From NCBI RefSeq assembly GCF_014282275.1, contig NZ_VFIA01000001.1, positions 124,001 to 188,000 on the forward strand: a stretch of 64,000 bases of DNA, in the 5' to 3' direction. The first letter of the stretch is position 1. Every line of letters starts with the position of its first letter. This document shows positions 36,097 to 45,063 of this stretch, in pieces. The stretch is from Spirosoma utsteinense. GTDB lineage: Bacteria > Bacteroidota > Bacteroidia > Cytophagales > Spirosomataceae. A program made the translations under genes and the position numbers. A model generated the notes under the pieces. The model was not told the DNA's origin and made no database searches. It saw only the letters and a program-made list of their open reading frames with translations.

Positions 36097-36726
36097 TTAC
36101 GATTCCAGTACTACCAGCAATTCGCTGATCATCATAGCTGTAGCCCCCCAGACACGGTATTCCTGAATCTGGTAATAGGGGGCGTCTACCAAGGTGCCGC
36201 GAACTTCTACCTGACTGTCGCCCACGATGGTTTCGTCCAGCAGTGTATTGAGTTCAACTTCAACAACGGCTTCTACCTCGCGTGGGTCGGGGTAAAAATC
36301 CGGTCGGTAAGGGAGAATGCCAACTACCGGTTGTACGTAGAAATTACTGGGTGGGATGAACAGCTCTGTCAGTAGGCCCAGCACCTTCACGTCCGAGACC
36401 CGAATGCCTACTTCTTCCTGCGTTTCGCGCAGGGCGGTTCGGGTCAGGTTTTCGTCGATGCGTTCCATACGTCCACCCGGAAAGGCCATCTGTCCTGCAT
36501 GAACCCCATCGTACTGCGGCCTGAGAATGAGCGGCAGGTATATGGAGTTCTGGTAGGGGTAAAAGCAGATCAGCACAGCACTCCGGCGTGTTCGCTCGTT
36601 GGGTTTGATGCCAAGCCGGTAGCGCGACGCAGCCGCCATTTTGCTATGGGCCACCTCGCCCGGTAGGGGTTGCTGTAACCGGCGACGCAGGTCTTCGGTG
36701 AATGTATGGAACGAAGTGTCGATCAT
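36097..36726 (-). CDS. Nudix hydrolase, CoA pyrophosphatase-like
   Basis: 209 residues from ATG 36726; the open frame extends to an ATG at 36780. The Nudix box is complete: GGRMERIDENLTRTALRETQ followed by EEVGI (G-x5-E-x7-REUXEEXGU). The upstream segment RRSAVLICFYPYQN and GQMAFPGG fit the NUDT7/CoA-diphosphatase group, which splits CoA to phosphopantetheine and 3',5'-ADP. The stop lies 5 bp from the stop of the convergent TolC gene. Upstream FAD-protein gene reads the same way. Confidence 0.88.
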   Translation of the reverse strand: MIDTSFHTFTEDLRRRLQQPLPGEVAHSKMAAASRYRLGIKPNERTRRSAVLICFYPYQNSIYLPLILRPQYDGVHAGQMAFPGGRMERIDENLTRTALRETQEEVGIRVSDVKVLGLLTELFIPPSNFYVQPVVGILPYRPDFYPDPREVEAVVEVELNTLLDETIVGDSQVEVRGTLVDAPYYQIQEYRVWGATAMMISELLVVLES

Positions 36727-36789
36727 AAATAACATCCTTTGTAAGTAAGTGGCGGTCGACTGCGCGTTTAACCGGCTCATCAGGCTGGT

Positions 36790-38409
36790 TTACCGAAGCC
36801 CCCGGCCTCCTGCCTTGTATAATTTCGCCAATTCATCAGCGCAACGCTCCCCATCCATTGCGGCCGAGACGATGCCTCCCGCGTACCCCGCGCCTTCCCC
36901 ACACGGAAACAGCCGCTGTACCTCCACATGTTCGCAGGTGTCGCGGTGCCGCGGAATCCGAACGGGCGAGGAGGTTCGGCTTTCGATACCAATCAACTGT
37001 CCGTCGTTACTCAGGTAGCCCCGCATTTTTTTGCCAAAGTCACGCAAACCCTGCCGTAATGGCTGTGCAATGTGATCGGGCAACACGTCATACATGTCTA
37101 CCGAAGCCAGGCCCGGCTGGTAGGATGTTGGCAGCAACGTATCCGAAATACGCCCGTCGACAAAGTCGGCCACACGCTGGGCCGGTGCTGTTTGCGACGA
37201 AAGGGTATCGGTTCCGCCACCAGCCCGGCAAGCCCAGCGTTCGAGTTCCTGCTGGAGGGCTAACCCCGCCAGTGGACCTTCGTCGGCATATGGGCGGAGG
37301 TCGTTATCGGTAATGGCAACGACCAGCCCCGAGTTGGCATATTTCGAGTCCCGGCGCGAGGGCGACATTCCGTTGACAACCAACTCGCCGGGCGACGTGG
37401 CGGCCGGAACGATGAAGCCGCCCGGACACATACAAAACGAAAACACCCCCCGTTCTACCCCGTTAAAACGTGTTTGTGTTACCAAACTGTAGGACGCAGC
37501 CGGCAAGTAGTCTCCGCGATCAGGGCGGTGATACTGGAACTGATCGATCAGAGACTGCTGATGCTCAATGCGAACGCCCATGGCAAACGGCTTGGCTTCG
37601 ATGGTCACATTGCGGTCGTGGAGCAGATGAAAAATATCCCGGGCCGAGTGTCCCGTCGCCAGAATAACGCCGATACCGGCCACTTCCTCGGGCTGCGCAT
37701 CCGGGCCGGCGCTGGTGATAACGCCCCGGATTTCTTTCTTTTCCAGGATGAGATCGATCACCTTAGTATTGAACCGGACTTCACCGCCGGCCTCCAGAAT
37801 ACTGGCCCGCATGTCGGCTACGACCTGAGGAAGTTTATTGGTGCCGATGTGCGGGTGGGCGTCGACCAGGATCTCATCGGTCGCTCCGTGCGCTACGAAT
37901 ATCTCCAGAATCCGCCGGACATCGCCCCGTTTGGTTGATCGCGTATAGAGCTTCCCGTCGGAGTAGGTCCCTGCCCCGCCTTCGCCAAAACAGTAGTTCG
38001 ATTCAGGGTTAACGATATGGTCTTTGTTGATAGCCGCCAAATCCCGCCGACGGGCCCGCACGTCGGAACCGCGTTCCAGAATGATGGGTTTGATGCCCAG
38101 TTCGATCAGCCGAAGGGCGGCAAACATGCCCGCCGGTCCGGCACCGACGATAATGGCCTGTGGTGCCCGGCTGACATCAACCTGTGGTTTTTTATACTGA
38201 AGAAGTGCTGGCGGTTGTTCGCCCACAAACACGTCGGCGTCGACATGGACGCGAATTTGTCGTCCCCGCGCATCGACCGATTGCCGACGTTTGCGCACAA
38301 CGGCGGTGCTGTCGGTGGGGAGGTGCAGCGAGCGTAACGCCTGTTCCCGAAAAGCTGCGTCGTCATACGCCAGTTCGGGGGGTAGGGTTACCGAAAGTTG
38401 ATGGATCAT
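36790..38409 (-). CDS. FAD-dependent oxidoreductase, uncharacterised (COG2509-like)
   Basis: 539 residues. After an 80-residue N-terminal domain, the dinucleotide-binding motif IIVGAGPAGMFAALRLIELG (GxGxxG at 89-94) with ILERG closing the beta-alpha-beta unit; later GVILATGHSARDIFHLL is the second nucleotide motif, and YCFGEGGAGTYSDGKLYTR is characteristic of this widely conserved group. No substrate is known for the family. Upstream of and co-oriented with the Nudix gene; a shared transcript is possible. Confidence 0.9.
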   Translation of the reverse strand: MIHQLSVTLPPELAYDDAAFREQALRSLHLPTDSTAVVRKRRQSVDARGRQIRVHVDADVFVGEQPPALLQYKKPQVDVSRAPQAIIVGAGPAGMFAALRLIELGIKPIILERGSDVRARRRDLAAINKDHIVNPESNYCFGEGGAGTYSDGKLYTRSTKRGDVRRILEIFVAHGATDEILVDAHPHIGTNKLPQVVADMRASILEAGGEVRFNTKVIDLILEKKEIRGVITSAGPDAQPEEVAGIGVILATGHSARDIFHLLHDRNVTIEAKPFAMGVRIEHQQSLIDQFQYHRPDRGDYLPAASYSLVTQTRFNGVERGVFSFCMCPGGFIVPAATSPGELVVNGMSPSRRDSKYANSGLVVAITDNDLRPYADEGPLAGLALQQELERWACRAGGGTDTLSSQTAPAQRVADFVDGRISDTLLPTSYQPGLASVDMYDVLPDHIAQPLRQGLRDFGKKMRGYLSNDGQLIGIESRTSSPVRIPRHRDTCEHVEVQRLFPCGEGAGYAGGIVSAAMDGERCADELAKLYKAGGRGLR

Positions 38410-38608
38410 AGTCAGTTGATGGCCGGGTATTTATCCTGGCAACGTAGCGCGAAATTACTAAAAAAGCCTGCTGGTTGAGTAACAGGCGGACCTTGGTTTG
38501 GGTTCGCAGCGGAAGCTGTCTACAGGCGTCCTATGATCGTATTTACCAACCGACCCGTCAAAAGAACGAATCCTGCCAACAACGCACCCGGTTTTGGGTT
38601 AACCTGAT

Positions 38609-39817
38609 ATGCAAGCCGTAACCACAACTCCGCCCCGTGTAAAGGTCGACACCTTTGAGTCACCTGATTTTTACTGCCTCGACGATCTGCTTACTGCCGA
38701 ACACAAGCTCGTGCGGTCGGCGGTGCGCGATTTTGTGAAGCGCGAGATTACGCCCATCGTGGAAGAGTATGCCCAGCGGGCAGCTTTCCCGGCGCACCTT
38801 GTGGCTAAGTTCGGACAGATTGGTGCATTTGGCTCAACGATACCGGTGGACTACGGTGGTGGGGGCCTTGATCAGATCAGTTATGGACTGATGACCCAGG
38901 AAATTGAACGGGGCGATTCGGGGATGCGATCGTGCGTGTCGGTCCAGAACTCGCTGGTCATGTACCCAATCTATACGTTTGGGTCGGAAGAGCAGAAGCA
39001 ACGGTTTTTGCCCCGTTTAGCTAAAGGGGAATTACTGGGCTGTTTTGGCCTCACGGAAGCCAGTCACGGGTCTGACCCCGGATCGATGGAAACCAACTTC
39101 ATCGAACGAAGTGACTACTTCCTGCTGAACGGCTCCAAACTCTGGATCACGAATGGCCCTATCGCCGACATCGCTATTGTATGGGCAAAGAATGACCAAG
39201 GTAAAATACGTGGTCTGATTGTTGAACGGGGTATGGAGGGCTTCACCACCAACGTGATCGAGAATAAATGGTCGCTGCGGGTCAGTACTACCGGTGAATT
39301 GGTGTTTCAGGATGTTCGGGTTCCCAAAGAGAACCTGCTGCCCGAAGCTTTTGGGCTGAAGAGTGCGCTGAAGTGTCTCGACCAGGCCCGTTATGGCATC
39401 GCCTGGGGTGCGCTGGGAGCCGCCATGGAATGTTATGATGTGGCCCGACGCTATGCGCTGGAGCGTGTTCAGTTCAGTAAACCGATTGCCAGTTTTCAAC
39501 TGGTCCAGAAAAAGCTGGCCGAAATGCTCACTGATATTACGCAGGCCCAACTACTGTGCTGGCGGCTCGGAATGATCAAAAACGAAGATAAAGCCACCAC
39601 CGCGCAAATATCCCTGGCCAAGCGGAACAACATTGAGATGGCGTTACGCATTGCCCGCGAGGCTCGTCAGATTTTAGGCGCAATGGGCATTACAGGCGAC
39701 TATCCTGTGATGCGTCACCTGATGAACCTCGAATCGGTGAGTACCTATGAGGGTACGCACGATATTCATCTACTGATTCTGGGAGCAGAAATCACGGGTA
39801 TACCGGCGTATAAGTAG
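38609..39817 (+). CDS. gcdH: glutaryl-CoA dehydrogenase (acyl-CoA dehydrogenase family)
   Basis: 402 residues. Acyl-CoA dehydrogenase fold: GCFGLTEASHGSDPGSMETN binds FAD, ARYGIAWGALGAAMECYDVA and ALERVQFSKPIASFQLVQKK form the C-terminal helices, and the catalytic base is Glu381 in VSTYEGTHDIHLLILG, the pattern of glutaryl-CoA dehydrogenase. It oxidises and decarboxylates glutaryl-CoA to crotonyl-CoA in lysine/tryptophan breakdown, passing electrons to ETF. Ends at a large inverted/tandem repeat. Confidence 0.88.
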   Translation: MQAVTTTPPRVKVDTFESPDFYCLDDLLTAEHKLVRSAVRDFVKREITPIVEEYAQRAAFPAHLVAKFGQIGAFGSTIPVDYGGGGLDQISYGLMTQEIERGDSGMRSCVSVQNSLVMYPIYTFGSEEQKQRFLPRLAKGELLGCFGLTEASHGSDPGSMETNFIERSDYFLLNGSKLWITNGPIADIAIVWAKNDQGKIRGLIVERGMEGFTTNVIENKWSLRVSTTGELVFQDVRVPKENLLPEAFGLKSALKCLDQARYGIAWGALGAAMECYDVARRYALERVQFSKPIASFQLVQKKLAEMLTDITQAQLLCWRLGMIKNEDKATTAQISLAKRNNIEMALRIAREARQILGAMGITGDYPVMRHLMNLESVSTYEGTHDIHLLILGAEITGIPAYK

Positions 39818-39962
39818 GAGTCGTAAGTCGTAGAAGTCATAAGTCGTAGAAGTCGTAAGTGGCTGACGCGAAAGCAACGAGCCTGCGTCAGCCACTTACG
39901 ACTTCTACGACTTACGACTTCTACGACTTATGACTTCTACGACTTATGACTTCTACGACTTC
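39818..39962. repeat. 52-bp inverted repeat fused to four 16-bp tandem units
   Basis: 39818-39869 pairs with 39885-39936 with a single mismatch and a 15-nt loop, starting directly at the gcdH stop codon. The right arm runs on into four contiguous 16-bp units (39899-39914, 39915-39930, 39931-39946, 39947-39962) of the form cGACTTCTACGACTTA; the units themselves contain an 8-bp near-repeat. The block fills the gap between two convergent genes and probably terminates both. Confidence 0.85.
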
Positions 39963-39969
39963 TTCCCAC

Positions 39970-41400
39970 TTACAGCCGTTTGATTACGAAGTTGATCAGC
40001 TGCTTCACCCGGTCGGTATAGGGCGGATAGAGGAATTTCATGGTGCCGAAGCTACGCTCCATGACGCCCCGCTGGTTGGATAACTCCTGAAAGCTGAAAA
40101 AGCCATTCGACTTGCCGATGCCGCTGTTGTTGACCCCACCGAAGGGTAGCTCGACATTGCCGAACTGAAGCATCACATCGTTAATGATCGTGTCCCCGGC
40201 AGAAGTACGGGCCAGGATGTAATCGATGTTCTGGCGGTTGCGGCTATGAATATACAGCGCGAGTGGTTTCTCTTTTCCATTGATGAGTGCCAGCGCTTCG
40301 TCGGGCGTTGAAAAGGTAACCACAGGTAACACCGGGCCAAAAATCTCTTCCTGCATGATGCGCATGCCGTCGGTAACTCCCTCCAGGACGGTTGGCTCGA
40401 TGAAGTTCTGGCTGTCGTTCAGGGTTCCGCCCATGGTTATACGGGCACCTTGCTCCACCGCGTTGTCGAGCAGAGACCGGACACGCTCGAAGTGCCGGTT
40501 GTTCACGATCCGGGCGTAACTGTCAGAGGCTTCTACGCCCTGTCCGTCTGCATTGTACATGCGCGTTACCACCCGCCGGAACTCGGCCAGAAACGGTTCT
40601 TTCACCGACTGGTGAATGAGTACATAATCGGGTGCTATGCAGGTCTGACCATTGTTGAGGTATTTTCCCCAGGCGATCTGTTCGGCGGCCGTTTTGAGGT
40701 TAGCCGTTTCATCGACGATGGAAGGCGACTTGCCGCCCAGTTCGAGCGTCACCGATGTCAGATGCTTTGCGGCTGCGGCCATGACAAGCTTACCGACGGC
40801 GGGGCTCCCCGTGAAAAAAACATGATTAAAGGGCAATTCGAGCAGTGCCTGCGATAAGACCGCGTCGCCTTCAAAAATGGCAACCTCCTCAATGGGAAAT
40901 AACTCTCCGATCATCCGGCTCATGAACCGTGCTGTGTTGGGAGCCATCTCCGAGGGCTTGACTACACACACGTTGCCAGCCGCGATAGCCGATACCAGGG
41001 GCTTCATGATCAGGGCGAATGGGTAATTCCAGGCTGAGAATATAAGCACGTTGCCTTTAGGCTCATGCCGGATAGACGAGCGCATACCTACCATACTCAG
41101 TGGGGTGGGCAGCTTCTGCGGGCGCATCCATCGTTTCAGGTTTTTGATGATGTGCTTGATTTCCGCGTTGACAGCCATCAGCTCCCCCAAACCAACCTCG
41201 GCTGTGGGTTTGCGAAAGTCATCGAACATGGCTTTTTCCAGGTCAGACTGGTGGCTCAGCATCCAGGTTTGAATACGGCGGATCCGCTCGATCCGCTGGC
41301 TGGCCGTCGTCAGTGCCATCAAAGGGGCAAACTGACGCTGTTTCGTGAAGACTGCCTTCAAATCGCTGTTAAGGTCGGTTTCGGTAAGGGTCGTATGCAT
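39970..41400 (-). CDS. aldehyde dehydrogenase, class 3-like
   Basis: 476 residues from ATG 41400 (an ATG at 41436 adds 12 residues). Catalytic Cys in NNGQTCIAPDYV, general base Glu in TLELGGKSPSIVDE, and NAD-binding NVLIFSAWNYPFALIMKP. The end, GGVNNSGIGKSNGFFSFQEL to LINFVIKRL, is that of the ALDH3-type group that oxidises medium to long aliphatic or aromatic aldehydes. Convergent with gcdH. Confidence 0.92.
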   Translation of the reverse strand: MHTTLTETDLNSDLKAVFTKQRQFAPLMALTTASQRIERIRRIQTWMLSHQSDLEKAMFDDFRKPTAEVGLGELMAVNAEIKHIIKNLKRWMRPQKLPTPLSMVGMRSSIRHEPKGNVLIFSAWNYPFALIMKPLVSAIAAGNVCVVKPSEMAPNTARFMSRMIGELFPIEEVAIFEGDAVLSQALLELPFNHVFFTGSPAVGKLVMAAAAKHLTSVTLELGGKSPSIVDETANLKTAAEQIAWGKYLNNGQTCIAPDYVLIHQSVKEPFLAEFRRVVTRMYNADGQGVEASDSYARIVNNRHFERVRSLLDNAVEQGARITMGGTLNDSQNFIEPTVLEGVTDGMRIMQEEIFGPVLPVVTFSTPDEALALINGKEKPLALYIHSRNRQNIDYILARTSAGDTIINDVMLQFGNVELPFGGVNNSGIGKSNGFFSFQELSNQRGVMERSFGTMKFLYPPYTDRVKQLINFVIKRL

Positions 41401-41474
41401 AGGTGGGTAACTGAGATTCGATTCGAACAAACGCATCGGTTAAAAGTACAAAAAAAAGGGCTTAAAGGCTGAGG

Positions 41475-41506
41475 TTGGCATTTAAAACAGGATTCGGCTA
41501 TATTAG
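41475..41506 (+). promoter_or_regulatory. candidate promoter of the XRE regulator gene
   Basis: TTG (41475-41477), 21-nt spacer, TATATTAG (41499-41506; 7 of 8 to TAnnTTTG), about 26 bp before the ATG at 41533. Confidence 0.4.
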
Positions 41507-41532
41507 CTGAAACTTTAGTAAACCTAAACCGG

Positions 41533-42744
41533 ATGACACTCGTCAGCGAAAACATCCGCTACCTACGCAAACTCAATGGGTTGACGCAGGAGCAGTTCTC
41601 CCGAAAAATAAACATAAAGCGTTCGTTGTTAGGAGCCTACGAAGAAGGTCGTGCCAATCCGAATCAGCAAAATATACAAGCAATTGCTAAAGCGTTCAAC
41701 ACCACAATTGAGCTGCTGACCCGCCAGGATCTACGAAAACTGCGCGAAACGCCCAATCTTAGTATTCCGCTGGGGCAGCCAGCCAAAGCCCCTGACGTCC
41801 GAATCCGGCATGAGCACGCCGATGGACCAACTATCCGGTCCGATGGTAAAATTGTTATGGATGACGATGATCAGGACGACCCGTTTCAGCACCCTGACTT
41901 CCCCGATATATTTGCTCAGCCGAAGGCTCCTCAGCCGGAGCCGCAACCGCTGGCGTCGGTACTGAACAAATACTACCGGACACAGGATGAAATGCAGGAG
42001 GCTCCGCCCAGCGCTCCCCGGTCTGTTCCCGTTCCACCCGTTATTCGGTCGCCGGAGCGACCTGGCAACACGGCCTTTCAGGCTGTTCAGTCGAACTCGC
42101 CCGTCGACCGGCTGTTTGGTCAGCAACCGGAGCGGGAGAACAGGGCCTCACCAGCGGTAAGCCGACCCGCTGATAACCGACCGGCCGGACCGAGGGGTGT
42201 AGCGCCGATGACATTCAATAACGTGTATGAAGGCAGGAGCGAGGTGGCTCACACGAACACACCCGCGCAGTCGATGGCCCCGGCGATTCCGGTGGTTATG
42301 GAGACTCAGTTCGGTGAGTATAGCCAACGCCACCAACAGGCCGAATTTCTGCACCGACTCCCGGCCATGCAACTGCCTCTGCTACCCCATGGACACTACC
42401 GGGCTTTTGAAGCAGGTGACGATTTTTCGTTTCCGGGTGCGTTGCTGATTGGTCAGTTTGTACGCAACTGGTTCGACATTGCCGACGGGAAATTGTACGT
42501 ACTGTTACTCCATAATACAGGAATCTGCTGTCGACGGATCTACAACCAGGTCAAAATAAAAGGTACGCTGTTACTCACCGCCGATCGGGCCGATATCCCA
42601 AACCGGGAAGTATCCCTTAAAGACGTGCTGGAAGTTTGGGAAGTGAGCGCCTTTGTAAGCCAGCAGTTGCCTCCGCCTGCGCCCAATACCGACCGTCTGC
42701 GCCAACTGGTTGATGAACTGCGCTTTGAGGTTGAGCGAATTTAA
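41533..42744 (+). CDS. XRE-family regulator with degenerate LexA-like C-terminal domain
   Basis: 403 residues. Residues 3-65 form a Cro/C1-type helix-turn-helix (NIRYLRKLNGLTQEQFSRKI, then LLGAYEEGRANPNQQNIQAI). Residues 75-275 are Pro/Gln-rich and low-complexity. The last 120 residues resemble the S24/LexA-like domain of Bacteroidota regulators (GALLIGQFVRNWFDIADGKL, GTLLLTADRADIPN), but the usual serine motif GDSM is GDDF at about 295-298 and the lysine position reads CCRRIYN, so self-cleavage is not expected. Probably a DNA-binding regulator using the domain for dimerisation. Confidence 0.82.
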   Translation: MTLVSENIRYLRKLNGLTQEQFSRKINIKRSLLGAYEEGRANPNQQNIQAIAKAFNTTIELLTRQDLRKLRETPNLSIPLGQPAKAPDVRIRHEHADGPTIRSDGKIVMDDDDQDDPFQHPDFPDIFAQPKAPQPEPQPLASVLNKYYRTQDEMQEAPPSAPRSVPVPPVIRSPERPGNTAFQAVQSNSPVDRLFGQQPERENRASPAVSRPADNRPAGPRGVAPMTFNNVYEGRSEVAHTNTPAQSMAPAIPVVMETQFGEYSQRHQQAEFLHRLPAMQLPLLPHGHYRAFEAGDDFSFPGALLIGQFVRNWFDIADGKLYVLLLHNTGICCRRIYNQVKIKGTLLLTADRADIPNREVSLKDVLEVWEVSAFVSQQLPPPAPNTDRLRQLVDELRFEVERI

Positions 42745-42761
42745 GTGGTATCCATTGCCTG

Positions 42762-42796
42762 GCTGGGTCGACCTATCGTGTCGACCCGGCTTTTTT
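42762..42796 (+). terminator. intrinsic terminator of the XRE gene
   Basis: GGGTCGAC (42765-42772) pairs with GTCGACCC (42780-42787), 7-nt loop, closed further by GC pairs and followed by TTTTTT. Confidence 0.85.
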
Positions 42797-42894
42797 ACAG
42801 GCCGCTATATCAATCTTTGCATTTTTTTTAGTGATCCTATAAAACTCTATTGATCTAATGGAGTTAATTCCTGCATAACTGGCTATACCCAACT

Positions 42895-43407
42895 ATGCAA
42901 GCCCAACCTACATTGAATGCTATCGAGCTGGAGAAGCTTAAAGATAAAATCAAAGATATTCGCATCGCCATGCTGACCACAATGGAAGCTGATGGCGATT
43001 TTCATACCCGTCCCATGGCCACTCATGATATAGATGCCGATGGTACCATGTGGTTTTTCACCTACGATAATTCGAACAAGGTTGACGAAGTCCGTAAATA
43101 CAATCGGGTGAGTCTTGCGTTTGCCGACACCGGTTCTGAAACCTACGTGTCGACAACGGGTACGGCAGAAATTGTAAAGGATCAGGCTAAAATCAACGAG
43201 CTATGGTCCGATTTCCTGAAAACCTGGTTTCCCAATGGCAAAGATGATCCGACCATCGCTTTGCTTAAAGTATCCATCCACGCGGGTGAATTCTGGGATC
43301 GGCCGGGTGGTAAGATGGTGAAGCTGTTTGAAATGGCTAAAGGAGCCATTACGGGTGATACCGACAAGACAGGCCGTAATGAGAAATTTGGCGATGAGCC
43401 GCGATAA
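42895..43407 (+). CDS. pyridoxamine 5'-phosphate oxidase-like (general stress protein 26-type) FMN-binding protein
   Basis: 170 residues with the split-barrel FMN-binding fold: IRIAMLTTMEADGDFHTRPM, MWFFTYDNSNKVDEVRKYN, VSLAFADTGSETYVSTTGTA and LKVSIHAGEFWDRPGGKM follow the general stress protein 26-like pattern. Such proteins bind flavin and respond to stress; the true substrate is unknown. No signal peptide. Confidence 0.87.
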   Translation: MQAQPTLNAIELEKLKDKIKDIRIAMLTTMEADGDFHTRPMATHDIDADGTMWFFTYDNSNKVDEVRKYNRVSLAFADTGSETYVSTTGTAEIVKDQAKINELWSDFLKTWFPNGKDDPTIALLKVSIHAGEFWDRPGGKMVKLFEMAKGAITGDTDKTGRNEKFGDEPR

Positions 43408-43569
43408 AATACGCGGTTATCATTGCTGCTATTTTTGACGATTTTGAGCAGTGCGTTTTCGTTCCTTTCTCTTTTGAAAAGGGGGCTTTGGTGTTGGGGC
43501 TATTTCCCGATGCCAAGGCCCCTTACCTGTTCAGGGGTTTTCGACTTGTATGCGTACTTTTGCCTCATT

Positions 43570-44319
43570 ATGCGTTACTTTCTTGAACTGGCCTATCGGG
43601 GCACCCGTTATCATGGCTGGCAACGGCAACCGAATGGCCTAAGTGTGCAGGAAGTGTTGGAAACCGCCCTGTCAACGGTGTTGCGTGAACCGGTCGCTAT
43701 CGTTGGCAGTGGACGAACCGATACCGGTGTTCATGCCGGGCAGCAGTTTGCTCACTTCGAAACCGATAGACCCCTGCCGACGGCTTTGCTTCGATCGCTG
43801 AATAGCCTGATTCCGGGCGACATCGCTATCTATGACTGTTTTCCCGTTCAGGCAGAAGACCATGCCCGTTTTACCGCTACCTTCCGGTACTACCAGTATC
43901 AGCTGATTTCCCGGAGAGATCCTTTTCGTGACGGTCTGGCTTATGTATTTACGCTGCCACTGGATATACCGGCGATGAATGCTGCGGCCGAAAGACTGCT
44001 GCACCATTGTGACTTTGAAAGCTTCAGTAAAGTCAAAACCGATGTTAAAACCTTTAACTGCCAGATCGATATGGCTTATTGGGAGCAGACGGATGGTCAG
44101 ACGCTAACCTTTCATGTTCGGGCCGATCGGTTTCTGCGGGGCATGGTGCGGGCTATCGTTGGAACGCTGCTGGACGTAGGCCAGGGCCGTTTAAGTGTGC
44201 CGGAGTTTGAGCAGATAATTGATGCCAGAGATCGTAAACGGGCCGGGCGGTCGGCACCGGCAGCGGGGTTATCGCTGGTGGAGGTGGGTTATCCCACAAG
44301 TTTGTTTAGTAAACGGTAG
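43570..44319 (+). CDS. truA: tRNA pseudouridine(38-40) synthase TruA
   Basis: 249 residues from ATG 43570; the open frame goes up to 43423 but the extra 49 residues are hydrophobic and unlike the family. MRYFLELAYRGTRYHGWQRQ is the normal start; the catalytic Asp51 is in GSGRTDTGVHA; the second half shows FLRGMVRAIVGTLLDVGQGR and the closing AAGLSLVEVGYP. Converts uridines in the tRNA anticodon arm. Close upstream of a MobA-like gene. TACTTTTG at 43555-43562 is a -7-like match but lies only 8 bp from the ATG. Confidence 0.96.
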   Translation: MRYFLELAYRGTRYHGWQRQPNGLSVQEVLETALSTVLREPVAIVGSGRTDTGVHAGQQFAHFETDRPLPTALLRSLNSLIPGDIAIYDCFPVQAEDHARFTATFRYYQYQLISRRDPFRDGLAYVFTLPLDIPAMNAAAERLLHHCDFESFSKVKTDVKTFNCQIDMAYWEQTDGQTLTFHVRADRFLRGMVRAIVGTLLDVGQGRLSVPEFEQIIDARDRKRAGRSAPAAGLSLVEVGYPTSLFSKR

Positions 44320-44370
44320 AACCTGACGTCAGACCAGATTGTTAACTAATCCAAAACAGTACCTCATCTT

Positions 44371-44973
44371 TTGAAAATAGGAACGATTATTTTAGCGGCT
44401 GGTGACTCCTCGCGAATGGGAGGAGAACCAAAGCAGCTTTTGATTTATAAAGGGCAGTCGCTTATGCGTCGGGTAACCGAAACGGCACTGGCCCTACAGC
44501 GTGGACCGATTGTTGTTGTGCTGGGTGCTAACCGTGAACAGGTTGTCCCTGAGCTGGCAGGCCTGCCTATAACGATGGTCGACAATTCAAGATGGTCGTC
44601 GGGTCAGGCATCGTCGCTTAAAACGGGGCTGGCCGGTTTGTACCTGACCCATAAGGACGTTGACGCCGTGCTGGTGCTTCATACCGATCAGCCACTGGTG
44701 TCGGTCGGTTTGCTGGTGCATATGCTGGATGTTTGGAAAGAAGAAGACAAGGGTATCGTTGCCTGTCGTTATGATACGCAGCTGAGTGTGCCGGCGTTGT
44801 TTTCCCGTGACTATATTGCTCAGCTTTTACAACTGGAAGGAGACAAAGGGGTGAAGTGGGTTATCGGTAAACACCGGAATGACTGTGTCGAAGTACCGTT
44901 TGAAGCGGGTGCCATCGATCTGGATTCCAAACGCGACGTTGAGTTGTTTGCGCAGGCCCAGGCCTTCGTCTGA
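44371..44973 (+). CDS. MobA/MocA-like nucleotidyltransferase
   Basis: 200 residues. It begins with TTG: no ATG lies upstream in frame, and the signature loop IILAAGDSSRMGGEPKQLL needs this start. The loop, the metal site in VLVLHTDQPLVS and GAIDLDSKRDVELF match the molybdenum-cofactor cytidylyl/guanylyltransferase-like group that joins CTP or GTP to molybdopterin. No other molybdenum-cofactor gene is nearby, so the acceptor stays open. 51 bp after truA. Confidence 0.85.
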   Translation: MKIGTIILAAGDSSRMGGEPKQLLIYKGQSLMRRVTETALALQRGPIVVVLGANREQVVPELAGLPITMVDNSRWSSGQASSLKTGLAGLYLTHKDVDAVLVLHTDQPLVSVGLLVHMLDVWKEEDKGIVACRYDTQLSVPALFSRDYIAQLLQLEGDKGVKWVIGKHRNDCVEVPFEAGAIDLDSKRDVELFAQAQAFV

Positions 44974-45063
44974 GCCGATTAGGCCGGGTGGTTTAGTTAG
45001 CATCCGCCAACCACACATTTACGTACGTAGTGACTAGAGTATGCATAAGCTACTGATCAACTC

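Noticed and set aside
39899-39962. Regular 16-bp repeats that could suggest a CRISPR array
   Set aside because: The units are directly adjacent without spacers, too short for CRISPR repeats, and no cas gene is present.
43423-43569. Hydrophobic N-terminal extension of TruA
   Set aside because: TruA normally begins at MRYFLELAYRG; the extension is read from intergenic DNA and would give a membrane leader on a cytoplasmic tRNA enzyme.
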